A DNA stretch of 64,000 nt, from assembly GCF_030553305.1 (NCBI RefSeq), contig NZ_JARRAH010000001.1:248001-312000 (forward strand). The letters run 5' to 3'. Of the stretch, positions 34,266 through 41,965 are shown piece after piece. How positions within the stretch are numbered: the first letter of the stretch is position 1; the number at the start of each line of letters is the position of its first letter. The translations under genes were made by a program, and so were the position numbers. This DNA is from Halomarina ordinaria (GTDB lineage: Archaea; Halobacteriota; Halobacteria; Halobacteriales; Haloarculaceae). Below the pieces are notes generated by a model that made no database searches, had not been told where the DNA came from, and worked only from the letters and a program-made list of their open reading frames with translations.

Positions 34266-35690
34266 TCAGCCGCCGACGAACGGCGGGGACGCCGTCGGCA
34301 GCGACAGGAGCCAGAGGCTGGCGACCGTGTACGCTATCATCACGACGACGAACGGCGCCTGGCTCCGGATGGCCTGCATCCGCGCCGGGAACGTCTCGTA
34401 GGCCGTCGCGTGCGCGAGCCACACCGACAGCACGTGTCCCACGAGGACGAACGCGATGGGGAGCGCGCCGAACCAGGTGGGGACGGTGAGGACGAGCGGG
34501 TTCGCCGCCGGCGAGAGGGGGCTCGTGAGGACGTCCGCCAGCCGCGGCGTCAGCGAGACGAAGAAGCCGAGGTAGTGCGCGAGGTGGTAGCCGGCGGCGA
34601 TGGCGAGCAGCGGCGGTGCGAACCGCACCAGCAGCGTCCGCGTCGAGAGGTACGTCTCGGAGACGCGGTGCGAGCGCGTCGCCGCGTACCGGTACGCCCC
34701 GAGGAACGCGAGGTACCCCCCCACGAACAGGAGCGCGTAGACGACCAGCGGCGGCAGGCCGACGCCGACCAGTCCCCGGACGAGGGCTCCGCCGGTCGTG
34801 GTGGTCACGAACCCGGTGAACGTCAGTTCCCAGACCAGCGCGACGACGAACGCCACGTCGGCCCCGTCGGAGACGAGGTCGGTGTCGGGGAGGCGAAAGC
34901 CCGGGACGCGCACCGACAGCCCCGTCTCGCGCCAGCGAACCGGCGCGACGCTCCCGTAGAACCGGAACATGACGGCGATGGGGTCGGCGTTGTGAAACCA
35001 GGCCGCCGGCGAGAAGACGACAGCCCCGGCGAGCGTCAGGACGGTGTACCCCACGAGCGCCCAGGCGAGGACGGCGGGGACCGAACTGACGAGCGTCGTC
35101 GTCTCCACCCAGATGAGGCCGAGGAAGCCGACGACGGCGGGCCACCGACCGAGTCGCTCGGGGTAGGGTCGGTCGAGCGTCGGGAGGCGGTTCGCGACGG
35201 TCCGCCACGGGTCGAGCGCGGGCCACGGGTTCGCGACGAGGTAGGCGACCATCGTGAGCCCCGCCCGCGCCCCCGCGAACACGAGGATGATGGCCGCGTT
35301 GACCGTCGGGACCTGCGGGCCGACGGACCCCTGCCAGACGACGTAGACGAGCGCGAGGACGCCCAGCGCGCGCGCCGCGAGCACGAGGCCGCGCCGAACG
35401 CCCGCCCGCGAGGGGAGGACGAACCGCTGGTCGTGGGCGTCCTCGATGAACCGCCGGTCGGTGACGAAACTGGCGAGGACGGCCGACGCGCCGATGGTCG
35501 CGCCGCCGGTCATGATGTAGAGCCAGCGGGGGATGTCGAGGCCACCCGCCTCGGACCCCTCCGAGAGGCTCACGGCCGCGTTGCTCGCCGCGACGGTGTC
35601 GACGACCCCGAGCAGGACCGCCCCCGTCAGCGCGGTCCACACGAACCGCCAGAGGAGTCGACGCGAGCGCGCCGGTCGCTCCGTATCCAT
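34266..35690 (-). CDS. Polytopic membrane protein, 474 aa, unknown
   Basis: About ten to twelve hydrophobic helices. Conserved-looking His residues lie in helices: AWFHNADPIAVMFRFYG, YHLAHYLGF and VGHVLSVWLAHATAYETFP. No known transporter motif, no REXXE (FTR1) site. It meets the P19-like gene tail to tail, 5 bp apart. A functional pairing with that lipoprotein is possible but unproven. Confidence 0.65.
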   Translation of the reverse strand: MDTERPARSRRLLWRFVWTALTGAVLLGVVDTVAASNAAVSLSEGSEAGGLDIPRWLYIMTGGATIGASAVLASFVTDRRFIEDAHDQRFVLPSRAGVRRGLVLAARALGVLALVYVVWQGSVGPQVPTVNAAIILVFAGARAGLTMVAYLVANPWPALDPWRTVANRLPTLDRPYPERLGRWPAVVGFLGLIWVETTTLVSSVPAVLAWALVGYTVLTLAGAVVFSPAAWFHNADPIAVMFRFYGSVAPVRWRETGLSVRVPGFRLPDTDLVSDGADVAFVVALVWELTFTGFVTTTTGGALVRGLVGVGLPPLVVYALLFVGGYLAFLGAYRYAATRSHRVSETYLSTRTLLVRFAPPLLAIAAGYHLAHYLGFFVSLTPRLADVLTSPLSPAANPLVLTVPTWFGALPIAFVLVGHVLSVWLAHATAYETFPARMQAIRSQAPFVVVMIAYTVASLWLLSLPTASPPFVGG

Positions 35691-35795
35691 TACTCGCCGT
35701 TCGTCCGGGGGGCGGTTGAGCGTGTCGTTCGCCGGTCGTGACTGTCCCTCTCAGGATGGCAGAACTATTTCGTTCCCAGTGACAACTGGTGGCCC

Positions 35796-35969
35796 ATGGC
35801 TCACGTCCCACAGAAGCCACAGATGTACGTCTGCGGCGAGTGCCACGTCGTCTACGCCGGCCTCCACACGGCCGACCACCAGTTCAGACCGCCCGGCCGG
35901 TGTCAGGTGTGCGACCACGACGAGTTCTACACGCTCGAGAACTACCCCAAACACCCCGACGCGGAGTGA
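35796..35969 (+). CDS. Small zinc-ribbon protein, 57 aa
   Basis: MAHVPQKPQMYVCGECHVVYAG... to ...CQVCDHDEFYTLENYPKHPDAE. Cysteine pairs CGEC and CQVC, separated by 22 residues, form one zinc ribbon with His residues between. Too short for usual ORF cut-offs. Start at ATG 35796, stop TGA at 35967. Function unknown; many haloarchaeal small zinc proteins affect growth or stress. Confidence 0.75.
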   Translation: MAHVPQKPQMYVCGECHVVYAGLHTADHQFRPPGRCQVCDHDEFYTLENYPKHPDAE

Positions 35970-36022
35970 GGGCGGTCGGCCGAGGGGGTCGGACGCGACG
36001 GGCGTAGCCGCCGCTCCTCGCC

Positions 36023-36031
36023 GTGAAAAAC
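36023..36031 (-). terminator. Possible terminator of the original secY transcript
   Basis: Read on the minus strand the sequence gives GTGTTTTTCACGG, a T5 run about 20-28 bases after the stop of the displaced secY tail (36051). Archaeal transcripts often end in such runs. Because the element now separates secY from this site, the run may now serve no gene. Confidence 0.3.
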
Positions 36032-36050
36032 ACCGAGGAGGGTGTCGCCG

Positions 36051-36083
36051 TCAGTCGCTCGACTGTCCGAACATCTGGCGCAT
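36051..36083 (-). pseudogene. secY: Displaced original 3' end of secY (last 10 codons)
   Basis: The minus strand reads ATG CGC CAG ATG TTC GGA CAG TCG AGC GAC TGA, i.e. MRQMFGQSSD and a stop. The first six residues (MRQMFG) are identical to the SecY C-terminus at 46.57 kb, which continues ANS. Integration of the element in the 3' end of secY explains this: the true chromosomal end of secY was left behind on the far side. The host's T-rich terminator follows at about 36023-36031. Confidence 0.8.
36067..36083. repeat. Left attachment site copy (17-bp direct repeat)
   Basis: ccgaacatctggcgcat, identical to 46571-46587. The repeat lies 44 bp before the integrase ATG. Outside the 17 bp the flanks diverge, so this is the crossover core. 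Confidence 0.85.
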
Positions 36084-36100
36084 TTTCGGTGCGACAACCC

Positions 36101-36106
36101 TATAAT
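36101..36106 (+). promoter_or_regulatory. TATA box of the integrase gene
   Basis: tataat centred 25 bp before the ATG at 36128. It lies just inside the left attachment site, so the integrase promoter belongs to the element and stays with it after integration. Confidence 0.5.
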
Positions 36107-36127
36107 CTGTCCCCACGTACTCCTGTC

Positions 36128-37429
36128 ATGGCGGACGTAAACGATGCTGGAGGTCTCGAACAAAAGCACGTTCGGCAGCTCGAACTCCTCGAAGGTTCGA
36201 ATCTCGACGAACGTGACCGCGAAGCGATTCACGCGTTCCACGACCACCGAGAGGCTCAGGGATGGGCCCCGACCACGCTCACGACCGACTTGAGCACTCT
36301 CCGAAATGCCGGTGAACGGGCTGCCACTCCATTGATTGACATGGGAAAGAGTGACCTCGACGACTTCCTGGTCCTTCTCACCCGACCCGCGGACGAAGGT
36401 GGATATGAACTCGACCCGACTGGTGGCGGAATGTACAACTACTGCCGAGTCCTTCGGTTGTTCTTCGAGTGGCTCAACGACCGCGACGAATACGGAGCAT
36501 ACCTCTTCTGGGAGGACATCGAGATTCCCTCCCAAGAGGTCAGAGCGAAGGACCCTGATATGCTCCTCACCCCGGGGGATGTTGAAGACCTGAAACAGGC
36601 CGCCGGACGTGGCCGGAACACGCAGCGAGACCGTGCTCTCATCACATTTCTCGCCGATGGTCCCCGTGTTACGCTCACCTCTCAACTCCGGGTCGGGGAC
36701 GTACAGGTCGAAGGCCCTGACGCCCACTGGAAACCGAACTCCGAGGCTGTTGGGGGACACAAAGGACTCGATGATAGAAAGCGCCCGCTGCTCTGGTCGA
36801 TGGGCGAACTGAAGACCTGGATAAACTTCGGTCATCCAGACCCCGAGAACCCTCGCGCTCCGCTCTGGACCACGCAGGGATACGACCCCGAACGTCCTCA
36901 AGAGGGTGCACTGTCCCCTGACGGAATCCGAAGTGTCCTCGAACGAACCGCTGAGCGAGCGGATATCGACAAGCCGGTCAACCCGCATGCATTCCGCCAC
37001 GCGGCGATGACCCGACTCAGTAACGAGGGGGGGCTGAACCCGCAGCAAATCCAACATGTCGCCGGATGGAGCGATGACCGGATGCTCGCTATCTACGACC
37101 AGACGACGGACGACCAGCGTAACGACGGGATTCGAACGCAACTCGGAATCCCAACTGCTGGCGAAGACGACGGTCCGGACATGGAACCCGTCCCGTGCAG
37201 TAACTGCCGTGAGCTGCTCCAACCGAGCGAGCGCTTCTGCCCGAAGTGCGGCGAACCGAAGGACCCCGGTGTCCGTCTCGCCAAGAGTCGCATGACCGAA
37301 GACGTCTCCGCGGGACTCATCAACGAGGCGGACGACCCCGAGCGGACTCAACTCCGGGCGCGACTTCAACAGGAGCTCGGGAAGGACGAGGTTGTCAACC
37401 TCCTCATGGACCGTCTCCTCGACGAGTAG
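36128..37429 (+). CDS. Tyrosine recombinase/integrase with C-terminal zinc ribbon, 433 aa
   Basis: Residues about 15-110 are a SAM-like core-binding domain (LDERDREAIHAFHDHREAQGWAPTTLTTDLSTL). The catalytic domain has the expected residues: the first Arg in LADGPRVTLTSQLRVGD, the HxxR in HAFRHAAMTRLS, the His/Trp region QHVAGWSDD and the nucleophile Tyr in LAIYDQTTDD. A C-terminal zinc ribbon CSNC...CPKCG (about residues 357-378) and an acidic helical tail are added. It should catalyse insertion and excision at the 17-bp secY site. The ATG at 36128 is chosen from the leaderless TATA box; a longer open frame would run across the attachment site. Confidence 0.9.
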   Translation: MADVNDAGGLEQKHVRQLELLEGSNLDERDREAIHAFHDHREAQGWAPTTLTTDLSTLRNAGERAATPLIDMGKSDLDDFLVLLTRPADEGGYELDPTGGGMYNYCRVLRLFFEWLNDRDEYGAYLFWEDIEIPSQEVRAKDPDMLLTPGDVEDLKQAAGRGRNTQRDRALITFLADGPRVTLTSQLRVGDVQVEGPDAHWKPNSEAVGGHKGLDDRKRPLLWSMGELKTWINFGHPDPENPRAPLWTTQGYDPERPQEGALSPDGIRSVLERTAERADIDKPVNPHAFRHAAMTRLSNEGGLNPQQIQHVAGWSDDRMLAIYDQTTDDQRNDGIRTQLGIPTAGEDDGPDMEPVPCSNCRELLQPSERFCPKCGEPKDPGVRLAKSRMTEDVSAGLINEADDPERTQLRARLQQELGKDEVVNLLMDRLLDE

Positions 37430-37434
37430 TCCCT

Positions 37435-37692
37435 TCATTTGTCATTCGTGGAATCACTCAGGAGGTGCGCTCGGTCTGCGGCTTCAGGCGTTCGACCGTA
37501 GGCGAGCGCCAACAGGATTCGGGCCAGGTACGCGTCAGGGCTTCCATCCCCTGCAATCTCCTTGGCGGCCTCCTCGTGAGACCACACTAACTCGATTAGT
37601 TGGTGGAGCTCTTCGGGGTATTCCGCGAGGTCAACTTGGTCGTTCGTAAGCTGTTCAGTCGAATCGATGGATGGTTTGTCTTCTGTGGACAT
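37435..37692 (-). CDS. Small protein, 85 aa, unknown
   Basis: Starts MSTEDKPSIDSTEQL; acidic and probably helical (EYPEELHQLIELVWSHEEAAKEIAGDGSPDAYLARILLALAYG). No family recognised. It is convergent with the integrase gene (5 bp between stops), so it could be an excisionase-type or regulatory protein by position only. An upstream extension of 13 residues is possible but less likely. Confidence 0.5.
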   Translation of the reverse strand: MSTEDKPSIDSTEQLTNDQVDLAEYPEELHQLIELVWSHEEAAKEIAGDGSPDAYLARILLALAYGRTPEAADRAHLLSDSTNDK

Positions 37693-38199
37693 GGTTCTGT
37701 GATAGTGTGTTTTATACGAACCTCTAATCAAGGGGTAATCAATTGCTGTATGGCGGGTTACGACAGCGGTGTTTTCAACATACCGTCCGTGAACGGGTCA
37801 GCATCTGTGACGCCAGTTGTCTGCTGAAGTGAATAAGCGTTATGCGAATCCGAGAAGTGTAACTATATTTCTCAAGTATCTCTGCCAATATCATAATTAA
37901 CATTGAGCGATATGTCCTATAGAGTTCACAGAATTATTAGTAAATATTTCAGACGAGTACGTGTAGGGGGCTGTGTACTACTTCGACAGCACACTCGCCG
38001 TAGGGGGATATTCAGCATTCATATAAACACATACTTCGTGGAGTGTCTTGATTAATACAAATTATTGGCCGTCGGCCTCGGAGTAGGTAGTGTTCAGGCC
38101 AGGGTTCAGGAGTCCATTATCTCGATATAGCATTATATTTGACATCTCTCGCTTGCGCGAATCTCTACTATGGTAAGCATTTTTAGCGTACTGGTTCAC
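37693..38199. other. AT-rich non-coding stretch before the defence operon
   Basis: About 510 bp of clearly AT-rich DNA with no convincing gene. It contains an 11-bp inverted repeat ggccg-t-cggcc (38067-38077) and several T-runs. It may hold the element's replication origin or the operon's promoter region: tttttag at about 38181-38187 is a TATA-like box 25 bp before the ATG at 38209. I see no CRISPR repeats or tRNA. Confidence 0.4.
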
Positions 38200-38208
38200 A
38201 TGACGGAC

Positions 38209-38256
38209 ATGGATTTCCGAGTCAGACCGAACGGCACCGGTGTCCGTGATGACTGA
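38209..38256 (+). CDS. Possible leader mini-ORF overlapping the ATPase start
   Basis: Frame MDFRVRPNGTGVRDD, whose TGA overlaps the ATPase start in the string atgactga (38249-38256). The same eight bases form the overlap between the ATPase and PglZ genes at 41025-41032. The ATG at 38209 lies 25 bp after a TATA-like box; an in-frame ATG at 38200 would add three codons. It may couple translation of the operon. Confidence 0.35.
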   Translation: MDFRVRPNGTGVRDD

Positions 38257-41032
38257 GCGGGTTATCGCTGAGTACGCTTCTCCAAGTGAGGAGATTCGAG
38301 GGGAAGATGAGACAATCGACCCTGCCGGGCTACTCGACGAGGTCAGTCTGTACAATCTCTACGACGACCGCGAATCACCCGAGCAGGATGCAGAGCGTAT
38401 CCTCGATATCACCTACCCCACAGAAACGCTCACGACGATTATCCACAACACGGCTCGTAAGCTCCGCAGCGATGCCGATTTCGACGAAGGGGGGCAAATC
38501 ATCGGCGGCGGATACGGGAGCGGGAAAAGCCACATCGAACTCGTGGTCTACCACCTGTTCAATTCGCCCGATATCGGCCAGCGATGGCTTGACCAGCGCG
38601 GTCTCGATATCGACCTCCCCCAAGAGACACAGACGGCCGCGCTCCAGATGTTCAACTTGGATAGGGACTACGACCGGCTTTCGGTGGCCGTCGGAGACTA
38701 TCTGGGTATCGACGAGTGGACGGATGGGAGGGCTCCGACTGTTCATCAAATCCGAGATACCCTCGACGAGACCCCTACCTTGGTGCTCATCGACGAGTTC
38801 GAGCGGTGGTTCGGGATGTCGAACCGGTCGGAGTATCGTGACGACAATCTCGCCTTCCTACAGAATCTCCTCGAAGCAGCAGGTCGTGACGACACACCGT
38901 TGAGCGTCTTCGTCTCGCTCCTATACGAGAACGAATCAGTTCAGGCGATTACGCAGCGAACGAACCCATTCACTCACGACCTCTCCTCTCGACGAGACGA
39001 GAAAATTGAGTTCATCCTCCACCGACTCATCGGTACCGTTGACGATTCAGCCGGCGTCGCCGCACTCGCCAAAGAATACACGGACGTCTACCGCCAGAAC
39101 GACCAGATCCAACTCGAAGATTATCAGCGGATGCAGGACCGCATCAAGCGGTACTATCCGTTCCACCCGGTCATGCTTACGCTCTTGATGGAGAAGTACT
39201 CCGAACAGCGGATTAGTTCGGATGCGCGGGGGCTCCTTCGGTTTCTGGCTGAAATCCTCCGCGATAACTACGAGCGAGTGGACCTCATCCTGACCGGTGA
39301 TATCGATGTCTTCGGGTATACAGACCGGTTCCAGTACATCGACGCTCCGCTCGTCGGGAAGTACATCAACGACTATCATCGCCTGCAGCACTCAGACGGG
39401 ACATTCGGGGAGTTCACCGAGGAGCTCCTCAATATCGTTTTACTCCATAGTCTCGCCCGTGCGGGCGAAGAGGGCGCGAACAAGCGCCAGATGTTGATGG
39501 GGACGATGCGCAAAGGCGCTAATGCCCACCGCATCTATCAGACGTTCTCTGAGGCGGTCTACGGCCACGCATGGCACATCCATCGCATCAACGGGGAGTT
39601 CGCCTTCGATGTCGACGAGAACCCGGCAGCGCGCATCGAGAAGAAATCACAGGATATCCATAAACACGATGCGATTCATCGTGTCGAATCGCTCATCCGA
39701 GACGACCTCTTCGCTGGTCACAACAACGTCTACATCCTTGACCCGGTCAACACCGAACAGGACATCCCTGACAACAAGGCACTGAAAATCATCGTTTCAC
39801 TGGGTGCGAGTCGAGACTACGATGAGGCGTTCGAGGACCTCACGACTGGGCAGCAACGCGAGTACAACAACTCGCTCGTCTTGGTCACGCCCGGGAAGCG
39901 CTCGGGTGTCGATACGAACACTGGCATCATCGAACTGGCGCGGAAGGTCGTCGCTGGCGAGTGTCTCATCCGCGAAGAGAACGTCCTGCCGGAGGGCTTC
40001 GATAGCATCAACGACCAGAACTACCAGAACCTCCGCGACCGCGTTCGCGACAAGTATGGGACCGTTCACACCTCTACCGACCGAGGGTTGTTTCCACAGG
40101 ACCTCCCGACAGGCGGGAACACGGACTTCTACGCAGCGACCATCGAGGTCGTCAAACCCGACAGCAGTCAGCTGCGCTCGGAGGTGAAAAAGGCCGTCAA
40201 GGAAGCTGGTCCTGCTGGGATTCAGTACGAATACCTCAAAAACGACTTCTACCGAAACACCGCGTACACTACCCTCACCAGTGAGGACGAACTGCGAGAT
40301 GCTATCGACTCGCTCTGTCGTGACGGTGTGCTCAAGGTCGGGACGTATTTCGAGGAACGCGTTGGAAGCCTCGGCAGTGACACCAACCTCGCTCACGAGC
40401 AGTACGTCGAAGACGAAGAAGAGGATGAACCGAACACCATCAGCATCGACACGCGACAGACCACTGACGAGGGGACAGCTCAGACGAAGACGGGCGATTC
40501 TCGTGGTGAGGGTGCAACCACGACCACGTCGACATTTGGGTCGGCAATACTGGAGTGTCCCAAATGTGGAGACGAACTGCAGGGGACTACCTGTGACTGT
40601 GGCTTTGAGTTCGATGCGACGGACGTCAGGGAAGGGAAGGTCTCCATCAAGGGGATGTCGGCTGATGACCTCCTCAGCGAGTTCGGTATCGAGCACGATG
40701 ACGGACCACGAATCCAGCCTCATCCCGTCATGGGGACCATCGATGCCGACAACAAGCCAGACCTCATCGACACGCTTGAGCGTGACATTGGCATCGAGTG
40801 GGAGATTCACGAGGTCACTATCAGAGTCCGAGGCACGCTGACGACCGATGATCTCTCCGCGTACGGCATTACTGCCGGCGCACTCGACCAGCGCGTCTCG
40901 CTCGACGAGACGTTTGTTGTCGACCCGGCCGAGCCGATGTCCCGACAGGCGTTGTTGAGTCTCGTCTGGGACTTAGACGTTCCCGAACGGGCATCGTTCG
41001 ACGTCAGTCTCAAGGTGGACAAAAATGACTGA
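38249..41032 (+). CDS. DUF499/BrxC-like ATPase with C-terminal zinc ribbon, 927 aa
   Basis: Large P-loop ATPase, first gene of the cassette. Walker A GGYGSGKS lies at residues 87-94, preceded by ITYPTETLTTIIHNTARKL and followed by the ELVVYHLF segment, a pattern close to the FGGGKTHTLLALYHL motif of DUF499 proteins and of BrxC-type ATPases. Walker B is LVLIDE at about 178-183. The middle is a long helical region; near residues 770-790 there is a compact zinc ribbon (ECPKCGDELQGTTCDCGF) after an acidic linker, and a C-terminal winged-helix-like region is likely. ATP-driven remodelling or target sensing is inferred. A GTG three codons upstream is an alternative start. Its end overlaps the next gene by 8 bp. 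Confidence 0.8.
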   Translation: MTERVIAEYASPSEEIRGEDETIDPAGLLDEVSLYNLYDDRESPEQDAERILDITYPTETLTTIIHNTARKLRSDADFDEGGQIIGGGYGSGKSHIELVVYHLFNSPDIGQRWLDQRGLDIDLPQETQTAALQMFNLDRDYDRLSVAVGDYLGIDEWTDGRAPTVHQIRDTLDETPTLVLIDEFERWFGMSNRSEYRDDNLAFLQNLLEAAGRDDTPLSVFVSLLYENESVQAITQRTNPFTHDLSSRRDEKIEFILHRLIGTVDDSAGVAALAKEYTDVYRQNDQIQLEDYQRMQDRIKRYYPFHPVMLTLLMEKYSEQRISSDARGLLRFLAEILRDNYERVDLILTGDIDVFGYTDRFQYIDAPLVGKYINDYHRLQHSDGTFGEFTEELLNIVLLHSLARAGEEGANKRQMLMGTMRKGANAHRIYQTFSEAVYGHAWHIHRINGEFAFDVDENPAARIEKKSQDIHKHDAIHRVESLIRDDLFAGHNNVYILDPVNTEQDIPDNKALKIIVSLGASRDYDEAFEDLTTGQQREYNNSLVLVTPGKRSGVDTNTGIIELARKVVAGECLIREENVLPEGFDSINDQNYQNLRDRVRDKYGTVHTSTDRGLFPQDLPTGGNTDFYAATIEVVKPDSSQLRSEVKKAVKEAGPAGIQYEYLKNDFYRNTAYTTLTSEDELRDAIDSLCRDGVLKVGTYFEERVGSLGSDTNLAHEQYVEDEEEDEPNTISIDTRQTTDEGTAQTKTGDSRGEGATTTTSTFGSAILECPKCGDELQGTTCDCGFEFDATDVREGKVSIKGMSADDLLSEFGIEHDDGPRIQPHPVMGTIDADNKPDLIDTLERDIGIEWEIHEVTIRVRGTLTTDDLSAYGITAGALDQRVSLDETFVVDPAEPMSRQALLSLVWDLDVPERASFDVSLKVDKND

Positions 41033-41963
41033 GGGACTGTACGGGGCCGAGGAGTTCGACGCGCTCCTTCACAAGGAGAACGTTTTCGACGGCGTATTCG
41101 AGTGCTTTCGGCGTATCTGGGACGACGAGGACGCACTCAGTGACCGTCAGCTCGACAACTCAGAGTATCGAACTCGGCTCCTTGAACGCGAGTTGGCGAA
41201 GGTCTACCCCACGTTGTATGACGACCTCCGAGACCAGATGGGTGACCACCCTATCACAAGCTTGGACGATGGCTGTGGCGTCATCATGGACGCATTGAGT
41301 CTCCGCGAGGGGTTCCGCCTCGAACGAGAGCTTGCCGACGAACACGATTGGAACGTCTCACTCTCATGGGCGCCCATCGAGCGGCTTCCCAGTGAGACGA
41401 AGTTCATCTGTCCAGAATGGTTCGGCGTCCAGAGTCCCTCGGCCGTCGATCGTGAGGACTACCGCTACATCGGTGACCTTGAGGTGCCACAGCTCCCCGA
41501 CACGTCACCCGAGTACGTTTGGACGCGACATCCCGATAAACGCCTTGAAGAGGCACTCAAGGGCAACTACTCGACTGAAGAAATCGAGGACATCTACGAG
41601 GATACGAAGACGCTGCTTGAAGACATCGTCCACGAGAGTGTCCACACGTCGTTCCTCGTGACGAGCGACCACGGCTACGTGAATCACCTCGGGAACTCGC
41701 CGTACTCACTGCCCGATAAACAAGAAGAGTCGCTCTCGGCGAAGTTCAGCGGTCGATTTTGCGAAGTCGGGAACAGTCAGGCGTACCAACTGCTCGAACA
41801 GGCGAACATTATTCAACGGGTACGGGACCACTATCTCGTGCGTGGTCACTACAACTGGACGAAACGGGGTGCGACGAAGAAAATCATGCATGGCGGGTTC
41901 AGCCTGCCGGAGTGCATGACCCCGGTATTGCACATCGAAACGAACGCGGCTGGAGGTGCTTGA
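41025..41963 (+). CDS. pglZ: PglZ-type alkaline-phosphatase-fold protein, short form, 312 aa
   Basis: Recognised by the PglZ active-site pattern: Asp in VIMDALSLREG (residue 89), LVTSDHGYVNHLG (D215, H216) and the final His in KIMHGGFSLPECMTPVLHI (H289), all in the correct order for an alkaline-phosphatase fold. PglZ proteins occur in BREX and the phage-growth-limitation system, but are normally 500-900 aa; this is about 312 aa, with a reduced N-terminal part. Overlaps the ATPase gene in atgactga and is followed after 2 bp by the methyltransferase, so the three are clearly one operon. The target (phosphodiester, nucleotide or protein) is unknown. Confidence 0.78.
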   Translation: MTEGLYGAEEFDALLHKENVFDGVFECFRRIWDDEDALSDRQLDNSEYRTRLLERELAKVYPTLYDDLRDQMGDHPITSLDDGCGVIMDALSLREGFRLERELADEHDWNVSLSWAPIERLPSETKFICPEWFGVQSPSAVDREDYRYIGDLEVPQLPDTSPEYVWTRHPDKRLEEALKGNYSTEEIEDIYEDTKTLLEDIVHESVHTSFLVTSDHGYVNHLGNSPYSLPDKQEESLSAKFSGRFCEVGNSQAYQLLEQANIIQRVRDHYLVRGHYNWTKRGATKKIMHGGFSLPECMTPVLHIETNAAGGA

Positions 41964-41965
41964 AC

